Part shown: piece by piece, positions 11,965 to 24,600 of the stretch | Numbering within the stretch: the first letter of the stretch is position 1 | Layout: each line of letters begins with the position of its first letter | NCBI GenBank assembly: GCA_025602915.1 | Contig: JAHLJZ010000026.1 | Location: forward strand, 62,001-126,000 | Length of the DNA stretch: 64,000 nt | Direction of reading: 5' to 3' | Source of the DNA: Paraphysoderma sedebokerense | Lineage: Eukaryota; Blastocladiomycota; Physodermatomycetes; Physodermatales; Physodermataceae | The notes under the pieces: model-generated | What the model was told of the DNA's origin: nothing | Databases searched by the model: none | What the model saw: the letters and a program-made list of their open reading frames with translations, nothing else | Made by a program: the position numbers and the translations under genes

Positions 11965-14900
11965 TCAAAACGCCTGAAGCCATGCTGTAAACCAAATTTA
12001 GTTAATGACATATATTAGAAAATACCTTGCAATTGTAATAAAGAAACATACGTTTGTCAAATTCTTCATCTTGAGAAACGCGCCTAGTGCTAGTGCCAGA
12101 CCACACATTCAGCGTTCTTTGAGTAGGATTGACGGCTGCTTTCCGGTTGAGAATTTGAGCTTCTATACGGATACGCAGATTCAATATGTCGGCTTTCGCA
12201 TATGAACGTTCAAGATTTGCAGCCCCGTCGTCAGCTTTTGGAAAAAAACAGTGAGACAGCAGAACGCTGCATATCTGCTGCCGATATGGAACTTACAGAT
12301 GGCATTGTTCAATGCATGTAATTTGGAAACGACGTTTTCCAACGCTGTCCAGGTCATTTCGTCCTTCAAATCGCCTGGTCGGTCAATCACATATTGTAGA
12401 AAATATATAGAGGAACGAATTCTTGGAAAATCGGTGGTTCTCCGAATCTTGAACGCCTCTCGATTCAGAGCCACCTTAACGAAATCAACAGAAAGAGGAC
12501 GGTTGAAATCAAGTATAGCCTGGGGAGTTATGTCAATGTGAAGCTTCACATTAAGTCGGGCGGAGAATTACAGCTTACTGAAGACTGTTCAATTCCAAGA
12601 AGGCCACATAAGAAGCCAGCAGCAAGACGCTTACGAATTTCACGCAGTAGAGGTGAGGTGAGAGGGAATCGGCTTAATAGCAGTTCTTGCTGCATAGTTT
12701 CAGTCCCAATAATACTCGAGAGTAGAAGAGCAATTCGTTCGGCCTGTAGCCTCCTTTCAATAACATTTATTTTGGAAGACGAGACTTATGCAAACTTACC
12801 GCGTTAGCTAAATCTTGGATTTCAATTTTGGATGCACAGGTGACCAATGCGTCGTTGATGTCATTGTAGGCCAAGACCAGGGATGGATCAAGGGAGAGTT
12901 TAAATAGTGTAATTATAAATTGACATAGCTCTAAAGTAGGATACAGTGAACAGCTGGGTGATTTGATGAAATGGTTAATACGAATATCTAGGACAAAAAC
13001 TGCCAGAAAATTCATACGCTTTGCTCATTGAGTGCCTCAAAAAAATTAGAAGACATCGCACTTGTGCAACATATTGATATCTTTGTTCCACAAAGTAAGC
13101 ATCGTCAGTGGAAAAGTATTCACCGTTGGCAACATATCCCGCTTTCAGATTTTCCATGGCGAAACAAACAGGATCATGCACTGACACTGCATTTCTATGA
13201 GCTCCCAAATCTAGTAATATTTCAGCGAAGAAGGTAAAATCAAGGCAAAACAGCGAAGTGTGTTCGGAATTCTGATCCAACTTCATGATAGTTTGTATGC
13301 ACAGATTAGCGATGTTCGGGCATGGTGACGTAACGCCTGCTCAAAGGTCGTGAGAGACGAAATCTGGTTCGACTAAAGACATGATGCATACCAGCAGAAA
13401 GAATCCAGGCACAAAGTCCAACAACATCTGTGATCCGTCCCCGTTTGACCCAACGCAGCAGCACTGCAGAGTTAAGTAAGAGTTCAAATTTACGTTTATC
13501 TATGCAACTTCGTGAATGGAGGGTATAATCGTGAACAGAGTATTTATCCTACATACCTTTTGCTGCCTCCTGCAGTAGAAACTGCATTTCAGCATTCTTG
13601 GCGCCAATACTGGCTGATCTGGAGGATCGCAGCACAAAGCTGGTATCAAAAAACCTATACACCGGTACGGTGCGCTTGATAGAAGTTTGCTTAAGAATCT
13701 ATATAAAGTATTTAGTTGTATCGTGAAGACAGAATTCATTCATATGTATTCACACCTCTACAAGTCTAGTACCCTGTTCCATTCCAAACACTTTTTTCGC
13801 AATTTCTAATCGATTAGCATCTGCGTTTTCTGTCGACGATTGCGTACAGGAGGAAACTGAGCGAGATGATTTCAGAATATGACTATCGGAATCTGAATCC
13901 GAATCTGAACCGGACTCCGAACTGCTGTCCTTGGACAGCTAAATTTGAAAATTTAGATAGGGAATAAGCGACATGTAAAAGTGCAATGAAATCTTACTTT
14001 TTCCAACAATTTGCGACGGGATTCTTGGGCGGATGACCTACTCGAATCTTTATTTCTCACTATACGAGACAATTGCTTCGACATTTCCATATTTTGAGAT
14101 GAAAGGATTTTTGTTTTTTCCTTCGCCGACAACGGTTTAAAACTCTTTGAAGCGTTTCTAGAATCTGCTGATTTCGTTGCAGTGACAATTGGCGTGAAAG
14201 TCGATGTGCGAGTAGAAGATCGTGTACTACGGCTAGTAGATATGTCTGATGACGAAACTTTGGGAGTTGTATGAGTGGTTTTGAGCTGACTTGAAAAATC
14301 CAGAGTGGGAAGTTCATCGTCGCTATTATCAGGGTGGCTGTTCAATTTTCGCTTGCTTTCATCACGAGCTGGGGTTTGCGTTGCATTCTTACTCCAGAGG
14401 TCGCCGGACACTTCATTTGCACTTTGATTCCTCGGTAAGCGAGGTTCCTTTTCCGGAGCATTGAAGAGTAGGGCATCGATTGGCGGGTTATTACCGACGT
14501 CAACCTCAATCGATTGAGCTGCGCGAGATAAAATTACTTGAGGCACCTTGAATCCATCTTCATCGCATCCCAGATCATTCATGTTATAACTCTTGGTGTC
14601 TATCACCAGTGACGCGCTGAAATTATTCATCTCGACAGAACAATTTGATGGATCAGATGTCTGTTGATTTAAGTTACCTTCGATGGTCGATAAATCATCG
14701 CTGTGCCATTGAGGTACGCCATCATGTGCTACCTCCATCGCATCATGACGTTGCAGCCTTTGATCCCAACAATCCGAATTCTTCACAACACCCAATGTTG
14801 TATCTGCCTTTAAATCATCGATAAACTTCAAATTATAGCTTTCTTCGTCATGGCTTATATCCATTGGATCATCAGCTTGCATATTTTCATCAAAAGATTC

Positions 14901-15669
14901 CGTTGTTGTCAGCGTCACCGGGACTTCCTCGGTCATCTGATCGTCGACAATTGTCGATTTCTGGCTATGTCTGTGGTCGGGACTCAAAGGGTACCGTTCC
15001 ACTTCGTCGACTTCTGAAGAACGGTCCCTGGACTTGTCAAATGCAAAAGTGGGGTTGCCTGTAACTTCTTCTTCTGGATCCAGAATAGAAAGGAGAGGGG
15101 GCGAAGAAATAGCGGAAGAATGTTCAGTCGGTGCCTCCATTCCTAATTCAACATCAGCTTCGTCTGTGAGCTTATTCATTGGTCGGAGAACTGAATTATC
15201 GGGCGAAAGGGCACCGCTGCGAGAAGGCTCCTGTAGTGGCGAAATTGCTAGATTCGGGACACCAGATTTGCCACTGCCAGTACCAGCACTGTCTTCCAAA
15301 TTATCTGGTGATTCGAGAATTAAAGAGGTCGTGGCCGATGGATGTTCAGTTAGAGTTTCGGATGGGCCGGATACGTTATTGCAATGCGCTGTTATTTAAT
15401 CAACGACGACAAAGTTGTTAGTATAGCCAAAATTTACATATATCGACGAAGATCGCAAATTGACATACCAACAGAAGTTATGGCAGCGTCATTTTGTGAT
15501 AATTCTGGAGATGGGGTGGAAGCTGGCCGCGGAGCAAAAAAATCCGTAATAAGGCTAAACCTTCAATTAATAGCACAATAAAAGTGTGAGCCATAAATTA
15601 AAGCTGATGAAAGATATATATATGAACATACCCAGTAACAGGTCTAAAGAATGCCGTCAAAGGCTTCAT
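11965..15669 (-). CDS. Nse6/SLF2-like SMC5/6 loader candidate with N-terminal PIP-like motifs
   Basis: About 1,000 residues in roughly eleven exons. Exon 1 (ATG at 15667-15669) encodes MKPLTAFFRPVTG and splices to FSLITDFFAPRP. A long disordered Ser/Asp/Glu/Thr-rich region (15.4-14.0 kb) follows, then an acidic serine tract (SSSESGSDSDSDSDS, about 13.9 kb), then a helical C-terminal half with AKKVFGMEQG, RTVPVYRFFDTSF, VLLRWVKRGRITDVVGLCAW and FVKVALNREAFKIRR. I end it at DKPWLQAF (stop 11965-11967). Human SLF2, distantly related to yeast Nse6, also begins with a disordered region carrying a similar motif (SIIDFFKP) and ends in a helical CANIN domain; these proteins bring SMC5/6 to damaged DNA. 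The assignment rests on that architecture and the motif, not on a clear domain match. It could instead be another PCNA-associated repair protein. The small gene and Cdt2 lie directly upstream on the same strand. Confidence 0.5.
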
Positions 15670-15715
15670 GCTATACACGGAAAAAGGGAATGTCAGAATT
15701 CGAATAACCCAAGTT

Positions 15716-16075
15716 TTACAGAAAAGTCGAAGAGATATACCCCGAGGCGTCTTTCTTCGTCAGTTTAGGGGGCATCCTGGGATAACTTAAAATGGATGGC
15801 GATAGCTTTCGAAATGCTTACTTAAATGCCCGGGTTGGCGATATTTATTGTACAAGAGCAAAAGGTGGGAAGAGGAACTGATTCCCACATCCATCCAACG
15901 TCGCGCCAAAAAATGCTTTTGTACCTCTCCGGAAAATCCTCATACTTTCAGGAATGCATACTTAAAAACTTACTTGAGACATCGCATTCATGGCAACAAT
16001 TCTATCATAAATCCACCGTCCAAGAGCGTACCCTCTTACATGAGCACGCAAAAAGTCGACGCTGTGCTGTTCCAT
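15716..16075 (-). CDS. Small unrecognised protein, Trp/Tyr/Arg-rich (tentative model)
   Basis: The only plausible gene in the 497 bp between the Nse6-like start and the Cdt2 stop. From the ATG at 16073-16075 it reads MEQHSVDFLRAHVRGYALGR, then WIYDRIVAMNAMSQ up to a perfect GTAAGT donor. After a very short intron (29 or 35 nt, depending on the acceptor) it continues DFPERYKSIFWRDVGW and MWESVPLPTFCS. A second intron of about 35 nt probably leads to MPPKLTKKDASGYISSTFL and a stop at 15716-15718. The sequence is protein-like and keeps its frame across the first intron, but I recognise no family, signal peptide or membrane span. It lies head-to-tail between two same-strand genes, 47 bp before the Nse6-like ATG. 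Overlapping plus-strand frames look less protein-like. Confidence 0.35.
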
Positions 16076-16166
16076 TTACGACAACTATCATTCTACAATC
16101 TTTAATGATTATGTCTTGTATACAAAACATCTTACAATTTAAAATACGTAGGTGTCATTAATTTGT

Positions 16167-18235
16167 TTAAGAGAAATATTCCATTAGTGTGCGTTTTCTG
16201 CCCGCTGACTTCGTCCTCTCTACTGGACCGTCGGCATTATTATTACTAGGTCCGAAAATTTTGTCCAAATCCAATTTATTTTCTTTTCCGTCAAAATCGG
16301 AAACAACTGGACCAAATTCTGGAATTATCGGTGGGCGATATGTGTAGTCTAGCGAAAGATTAGTTTATGATGTCAAAAAGGACGAAGAAATAGGAATAAT
16401 TACCTTGTTGAACCCCTTCTTCGGCGATCATGCGAGTCACAGGTTTGAACTCAGTATCTGAACGTAAGTTGGACGCTAATCGTGAATTATATCGCCACAC
16501 CCTTACGCTTGAATCGTCCGAGCAAGAGGCCAGCTGTTAAAGCTAGTTAGTCACGGATCAGACAACGAGAATTAACAGTAATATCCACAAACCTCAAGGT
16601 GATTGACATTGCTCCAAGATACCCCGGACACTTCCTGACTATGGCCCGGTAATTTAATTGGTGCATCGACGGTGGCATCCACTTCCCAAATATATACACT
16701 GTGATCGCTTGATCCACTGGCGATGAAGCGACCATCAGGACTTACAGCTGCCCTTATGTAAAAAGTTGCGCAACGGTAGTCTGGATTATTGAATTTTCGA
16801 AGCGGCGTTGCGTTGTGAATAGTGTCATACATATATATGCTAAAGGATCGTTAAAAAGATGTCATATACGACAGAGAGAGGGCATGCACAAGAAAATAAA
16901 TTCAAACCTATTATCAGCTGAAACAGCAAAAAGGCGGTTTCTTGGACCGTCCAGCGCGAGGGATGTAATACCTAGCAGATATGATGTTATTCGTTGGATT
17001 TATAGAGCGATAAGTGCATTTGAAGATCACCATGGGTTCTCCCATTCGAAGTCGGTATAACAGATGATTCCACGGGCCGCGGCCGAACTCTCTCGTTGTA
17101 TGAACCGTGCATTCTAATATCCCAGTACTTTATGACTCTGTCAATTGAGAAACGTTAATTTAGTGCAGTGTTTAAAGATTTGCTTTTGTCGAGAAATCTA
17201 CCCGTCTGAAGCCCCAGCGGACGCCAAAGTACGTGGTTGATGTTCCATAAAGACAACAGAAGTGACAGTATGAGTAGAGCTCTTGAATGAAGCGGCACAT
17301 AAGTATTTCTCAAATTCTTATTTCGCTAGAAAGCTGAATATAGTAATTACCGTTGGGGCGGACTGTTTGCTCTTTCTCTTTTTGCGAACGGATATAACGG
17401 GTGTCGGGGATGGGTCATGGGCCGACCGAATTATATTGGCTGGACGATGTTGGAGTCCTCCATGGCTCGTCGACTTTCCTGAGCATCGAATATCCCAAAT
17501 GATAACGTTTCCATCTCTTGAGCCGGTAGCAAGGAGATCTGAATGATCCAAAATAATCCATGATTAGCAATAAACGTGACGTTCCCATTCTAAGACGATA
17601 CGGTACTTGGATCTTCGGGATCAAAAGCAGCAGATTTTACAGAGCTTGTATGGCCTTGAAAGTGGGCTAATAGTTGACCCGTCTCGAGATCTCGTAAGCA
17701 TGCGAATTGATCTCCAGATGCAGTGACCTGGAGCTGTTCGTTAAACATTATGGTCATCAAACATTTAATTACTCCCAAGATACTAACAAACTTTTTCTCT
17801 GACGGATGAAATTTCAAATCAAATACGGCGTTATCATGTCCTTTTATTAAAGCTGAGATCATAAACGGTGAGCCAACAGATATAGGTTATTTTAAATAAA
17901 CTTCATTGCAAATACCTATTTCCCTTCTATCAGGGAACATTAAATAAATCACCCCCTGTTCCCCGACCGCGGCCAATAAATTGGAATTATAACATCCTAA
18001 AGTATTAAAGTTAAAAGGAGCATATATTCCCCACTGTCTCGGCAGTCGTCAACTCACCTGGAGCATATTCACATGCAAACAATGGTTGTTCAAATGCCTG
18101 ACCAAATTCATACACATCTTTCTCCGCACAGACAAGATCCTTCAACAGTCGTTTCGTCGAAGCTAACATTGTCCAATTGAAGGAACCAAAGTTGGTTACA
18201 GTAAGTTTCTTGTGAAATCGGAAGCGTGCCAACAT
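16167..18235 (-). CDS. cdt2: Cdt2 (DTL), WD40 substrate receptor of the CRL4 ubiquitin ligase
   Basis: CRL4-Cdt2 ubiquitinates proteins bound to chromatin-loaded PCNA, such as the licensing factor Cdt1, to stop re-replication. WD repeats run through the whole frame: KGHDNAVFDLKFHPSEKKF, VTASGDQFACLRDLETGQLL, LATGSRDGNVIIWDIRCSG, GVIKYWDIRMHG, VSADNSIYMYDTIHN, GSSDHSVYIWEVDA and LPGHSQEVSGVSW. The order and wording match human DTL, including the basic insert after the second blade (VRKKRKSKQSAPT) and the pair of WDxR motifs typical of DDB1-binding receptors. The 3' exons (16167-16348, 16404-16533, 16593-16839, 16908-16971) join in phase. The tail after the propeller is short and ends RKRTLMEYFS-stop, a PIP-box-like motif. 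The start is uncertain: I use the ATG at 18233-18235 (MLARFRFHKK); a later in-frame Met is possible, and an upstream exon cannot be excluded. Confidence 0.85.
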
Positions 18236-18693
18236 TCACTTACTTCGACGAAGAGCGTCTTGACCGATATATTCTGCGACAAGAGCAGCATTTTTCAGAA
18301 TGAAGGGGCTCGAATACTTTTGAAGTCGCATCAAATCTGAAAATTTCCAGCTGACCAGAACGGAATTTTGCGTTATGTGGGGTTATTTCCAAAGTTCGAA
18401 GGCGCGTCTTGCCAATTCTGTCACGTTTTCCAGCAATGTCCAAACAAACATATCAATATAATTTATTCAAATCTATGTATACAAAATTGAATGTCGTGAT
18501 AGATCAAAAATCATTATTTACAAATCAAAAATAGCAGAGATAAAATTTGTTCTTGTCATATGATTAATGGAAACACAATGAACTGCAAACAATATTTGAA
18601 CTGAAAATGTAGAAAAAAAAAGAGGAAAAAACGGTAAGTTTTGATCACTTTTCCATGTATAAATATATCGCACATAAAGCGAATACGAACAAT
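18236..18693. other. Intergenic region between the coiled-coil gene and Cdt2
   Basis: About 460 bp, AT-rich, with short A and T runs around 18.6 kb. An open minus-strand frame near 18240-18440 has no ATG start and resembles nothing I know; part of it could be a 5' Cdt2 exon or leader. I see no RNA gene or repeat here. Confidence 0.4.
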
Positions 18694-21600
18694 TTAATAT
18701 CTCAGTTCTTGCTTGGAACTACCCAAATTTTTCCTCTCCATTGCATTTCTCCTATAACTCTCTCCTTTCTCAACCAAAATAGAAAGCCTAGCCAATTTCT
18801 CGGTGCTTTCTGTTTCCCACGCTCTCAATCTGGTTAACTCTGCATTCGCTTTAGACAAGTCTTCTTGTACCTTATGAAGATCGGATATCAATAATTTGTG
18901 CTTCTTGGTCGCCTTCTGGGCAACATTTTTGATCGATTTCATGTGGCGAGAGTGAAACTGCTGATAAAATTGGGTAATGAAAATTTCCAAAAACTTGATT
19001 CCACCAATTATATTGGTAACTTTGATGGCTTGATTACTGTCGGAGGAACGGAGAGTCGATATTTGTAGTTGTATACCCGAGTTTGTTTCCTCGTCCAAGA
19101 ACGAGTTTGAAACGGCGGTTTTGGCAGTTGCCTGAGCTACTTCGAGCGACACGAGCAATTGAGTTGAAATAACCAAGAGGTTGGCGTCAGCAGGTAAAAC
19201 GTCGTCTGGTACCACTGCATTACATGAATGTCTGAACGAACGTGAAGGCGGGCATAACTTCAAAAATATATAATCAAGTGTATCCAATATATCTCTCGTA
19301 GACTGTAGCTTATCCAAATCGACGACAAGCTTAAAACTATTCGATTTCGCCAAGCTTTGAATCATAGCCTTGATTTCTGTGAAAAATCTTCGATGTTCTG
19401 TTTGAAGTTCGCTGTACTGTGATTTCAATCGAGATAGCATCACCGAGCCTTCATTCCTGGATGCTTCATTATTCTCGCCGATTTCGCTTCTCCTCAGACC
19501 ATTGACTCCATGTTCTTCAGCAGATAATATTCTTGCTTGAAGTTCTTGATTCCTGATTTCGTAGAAACAAAGAAGTTGATATAATATTGTAGATGAGTGA
19601 ATAATATCGGATTGAGCGTCTGAAGTTGGAACATTCTTCAGCAATGCTGAAATTTCGGGTTTGGAAGCGTGTCGCAACGCATTCTCTAAGAGTCGGGAAA
19701 CACTTTGTCGTTCAGCAGTCAGCTTATCGATTTGGGCTTGCAATCGGGCAACCGTTTGTTTTAAATCGAGAGCCGATGCTGTCTCGTCCTTCAATTGCGT
19801 CATCTGACTCGATACGAGACTCCTTTCAAGATTCAAGGATTCAATTTCTTTCTGCCGCTGCTCCAATGTTATCTTGCTCTCGACTGATGTCTTGATCAGT
19901 TGCTCCTTCATCTTCTCCAAATCCGAGATCAAATTGGCCTCTTTCCTTTCCAAGTCTCTAATGCGATCTTCTAGTTGCCTCTTCTCTTTCTCAACCGACT
20001 CATAGCTGGATTTCAGCAATTGGAATTCCTCCACATCCTTGTTACGGCGGTGGATGAATTCTTCTTTATGTCGTTCTAGCAACCGAGATAAATTGGCCTT
20101 CTCTTCGTCCAAATCTTGAACTCTTTGGTTCAGCTTGGCCATCGCATCTTCATAATTCAGGCAGCGTTGTTTCAAATCTTTGATTTTCTCGACGCTGTTC
20201 GTGATATCTTTTTCTAATTTCGAATTCTTCGATGCCGTTTCATTCCTTTCTTTTTCTATCGTAGTCAAACTACTCGCCATATTTTCATACAACTCTTTAT
20301 ACTTGGTCATTTCCTTCTTCAAGCCCTTGCATTCGTTCTGTTTCTTGTCTAATTTCTGCTGAAGCTGGCTTAATGCTGGCTGCGATTGGTTCAATTTCTC
20401 CTCTAATTGCTGAGTCTTCTGAACAACTTCCGAATATTTGAGCTGTAACTTCTTATAATCGGAAGCAACTAGCTTGCTCTCTTGTAATTTTATGGCCAAT
20501 TCTTTCCGGGTTTCCAAGAGTGTAGTCTCGGATTGGGTAATCTGCGAATGAGCTTCTTTGAGTTTTTCTTTGTGAGCTTCAATGTCGTTTTTATGTTTCA
20601 TAATCTGTTCTCGTAATTCTTTTTGAAGTTGATCAATTTTAGATTGCATCACATGCATTTTGTGTTGCAAATCATTCTTGTCATGTTTTAGATACTGAGC
20701 AGATAAATGGGTTGACTCGTGCTGCTGTTTGAGTTGATCTAGTTCGGACTTGCATGAGGTCAATTCCAACTCGGCGTGCTTTAATCTGTCGTCAGCATCT
20801 GACAATTTGACCTGAAGACTCTTGCATTTGTCGTCACTTTTCGCCAGCTTGCCGATCGCCATTTCTAAATCCTTCCGAGCAGTCGCCAATGTTTGCTGAG
20901 ATGTTTCATAATTCTTGTTCAGCCCATCCAGTTGCTGTTCTTGCTCTTTTTTGATCGCTTCAAGCTTGTTTTTCGCTGAACTCACCGCTTGATAGTTCGC
21001 TTTCACTTGAGACAGTTCATCTCGACAAGCCTGATACTGCTGTCGCAAGGTACTTAATTCCTTATCCTTATGTTGAGACTGCTGAGTCGTTCGTTGAAGT
21101 TCAAAACGAGTGTTATTCAATTGCTGTTCGAGATCAGTTCGGATGATCACCAATTGACTTTTCTCGCCGTATACACGATCGTATTTGCTCGTCATCTCTT
21201 TTAAGTCTTTCTGGCACGCCTCCAGAAGGGATTTAGTAGCGAATAACTCCTCTTCCTTCTTCCTAGCGATTTGTTTCAGTTCATTTGTTCGCGTCTGAGT
21301 TTCGAGCAACTGGGCATCAAGCTTCAATCGCTGAGCTTCAGATTCTTTTAATTTGGCTTTGAGGTCATTTTCTCGTTTGTTCGCTTCATCAAGATACCTA
21401 GATAACGTCTCTTTTGACTTGCTCGTTTCCTGTGCTTCATTTTTAGCGGCGGAATGGAGTTCTGTAAGAGTTTTTAATTCTTTCTGAAGTTTAAAATTGC
21501 TTGCGGTGACATTATCTAGTTGAGCTCTTAGTTCCGTCTGAGTGGCTAAGATTTCATGTTCCCGAGACGTCGATGAGTTTTCTGTTTTCGCCAGCTGTAG

Positions 21601-24600
21601 TGACAAACTTTCAATTTCGGATTCAAGAACTTTAATTTTCTCTTCCAATTTCGCAGAATCACCAACTCGCTTCTCACAATTGTCTTTTTCTTTTTCAAGC
21701 TGACTCTTGACTGTCTCCACTTCTCGTCTTGCCTCCGTCAAATCTTCACTATACTTATCTGTTTGAATTCTGCTCATCTCCAGGCTATGTCGCAATTCCT
21801 TCTCGATTGCGGATTGATTCTCCAGTTTTGCAGCTAAACTGATTTTGGCCGATTCGAGTTCACGATGATATTCTTCTAATTTATCAATTTCAGTTCGCAT
21901 CCTCATTAAATCGTCCTCGTATCTTGAAACGTCGCCATTCTTTTCTTGAATTTCTTGCTCCAACAGCGTGATCTGACTGTATTGTTCCTTTATCTTTATA
22001 TCAGTAGAACGCTTCAACTCTTCCTGGCTTTCCTCGAAAGTAGCCTGACATTCTGAGAATCTTTTCTCTGCGGCCTCTAGTTTACTCTTTAGGTCAACTA
22101 TCAATCGGTCTTTTTCTCTATCTGTTGACGTTGAATGTTCGATTAAGCTTTCGTTCTCCGCCCGGACTTTCGAAAGCTCCAACTCAATTTCGTTTCTCTC
22201 CTCCATCGACTTCACTACACGATTTTCCATGTTTAAACAGCGTTCCTGATACTCGTTTGCCATTTCCAGCAGCTCCTCGCAATCTTTCGTCACCCTCGTC
22301 ATTTCCTCAATTTTCTTGTGAACAGCTATGGACTGCTGCTCATTCAATGCAGCAATATCGTCTCTGCTTCCCGCTTCATTCATTTCCAACAACGCGTTTG
22401 GTTTAGTTTGTCGGAGAAGACGTTTCAAAGCAGTAGTACATTCGAATGCTTCATATCTCACACTGTTTAATTTCTGTCTTAGGGTTGTAAAATCGTTGGT
22501 TAGTCGTACGCCGTCGGACAATAAGACTGACGGGTCGGACGCCAATATCGATGGCGATTTTGGCACGGAAGATGTATCCAATTGGGTTTTCTGAGGAGAT
22601 TGAAATGATGAACGTGATGCCAAAAATCGTAATGACGTACTGGTAAAACGTTCGCATTGAATTTGCCAGTGATTTAGCTGTTTTTCGAATAGGGCTATGG
22701 CGTCATCACATCTATCCTGTAATACTTCTAACTTCTCGGCTGAATCATTTGCTGTTCTTTCCAAGGCCAAGTATTTCATTGTCAATTCCGAATGTTCTAA
22801 TTTCAGCGATTCCAAATTGGCATGTGCGAGATCTGCCTGGTTCGATTTCAATTTTTCATGCGACTCTTGCGTAATAGAAGTCGAAGCAATAGAACTGTTC
22901 AATTCCGACACAGTAAAATTCAAGGAGTTTATTGTCTGCTCCATTTCCGCATTGGTTTTAGTGAGTTTCGCCATCGACCGTTTCAAGTCTGCTACTTCGT
23001 TGCTTTTGCTGTTCAGATCATTTTGATACCTGCTTACGGATTCTTGAGCATTCGCCAAAAGAATTTCGTAAGTGTTGCGAATCTTTTGCAATGTTCTCGT
23101 GAAATTGTCGCCGTCCCCTCTCATTTCGCGGGGATTATTTGCATCGGAAGGTTTTTGATTTACTGTTCGCACATCGGTATCTAAAGGTACTTCTGATTCG
23201 CCACTGACTGCCACTGTATCGTGATCTTGCACATTTAAGTGTTCTTTGAGCAATTTGTTGAGTAAACTGGTATGTCCATCAATCTGGCTCCGTAGCTTCG
23301 AACAGTGGCTCGTGATTGCCGCTACAGCAGATTGAATATTGTCATTGATATCTGACGGATCCGGTGTATGGACGACCCCGAGCTCATCCAGCAAGTTGAT
23401 GAGGGAACTAGCAGTTCCTTCGTACTCGGACTGCAATCTGCATAGCTTATCAACCGCTGTTTTGTAATTTTCCTGCAGAATGTCAAATTCGATTTGCTTT
23501 TCGGTTAATTGCTTATTTTCCAACTGCATATCCAGTGCTTTCTCTTTCCATCGGTCCACGTCCATTTTTAAGCAGTTTAATTTGTCCAATATCATCCTTT
23601 TCTTGTTGTCCAAACTAGATTTCCGAACCTCAACGAAGTCAAGCCCAGCATTTATGGCAAGATCGTTCAATATCTTTGGCAAATCATGTCGTGTCGCTTC
23701 ACTCCCTGTCAGCTCGTTATCAGACTTAAATTTCAGATCCCTTCCTTCAATTAACATGTCGGCGTTTTGGCGATTCTGTCGACACTTTTTAATGATAGAT
23801 TCAGAGAGTTTGTCGTAATCGGTTTCAGTATGATCAATCCAATCAGGTTTGACTGCGTTGGCTTCAGCAATGTTGATAATGTTTAATTTAAGTTTATAAA
23901 GGAGCTCGGATTCCGGAGTGGATATCGTCTGTTGCGTTTTGAGCGGAGACGCCTGCATATTTTTAGCATTCGACAGTTGAAATTCCAATTTTTCAACTTT
24001 ACGTCGCAGTGCGAAGTTGTCATCCCGTTGGGATTGGATATGATGACGGATAGCTTCAACTTCGTTGGATGCAATTAGAACCGGAATGTCGAAATCAGAA
24101 CATAGGGACTGTAGTTTCTCGAATGAGGCAAAGCTAGTCGGAGATTGTGAAGATTGATCGACTGCACGTGCTTTAAGTTCATCCAATTCCGCCAATAATT
24201 CTGACAAATAAATATCGAGTTCTTTTTTCCACTCTTCTAGAACGGTTTCGATTGATGAAACGTCGCTCACATCGCGGTTGATCTTTAAATCTAAAGTACG
24301 ATCTAAAATATCCACCAAATCTCCAATTACTTCTCTCTTTGTTTCCAGCGCTAAACTGTAGGACGATAAGTTTAACTTTTGTTTTGACAATTTGCTCCTT
24401 GAAAGCTCTCGATTCATTTCATTCATCATCTGCTCCGTCTGCTCCAATAAACTGGCTGTTGATGAAATTTTCTTGATGATTCTTTCATTTGTAGATGTGT
24501 GGTCCGTTGTTCGAGAAAAGCGACCCAAATTTGATTTTGAAGGCGAGTCAGAATTTTTGGATCGTTCTATTTCATAATGCAGTTCACGAATCTCTCGATC

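Noticed and set aside
15826-16161. Overlapping plus-strand open frames of 85-111 codons between the Nse6-like gene and Cdt2
   Set aside because: Their composition looks random, their starts overlap nothing useful, and a minus-strand frame in the same place has better protein character and a proper splice donor.
18240-18458. Minus-strand frame upstream of Cdt2 as a separate small gene
   Set aside because: No in-frame ATG for the longest frame, an early stop in the frame that has an ATG, and no plausible donor to bridge it. It may be Cdt2 leader sequence.
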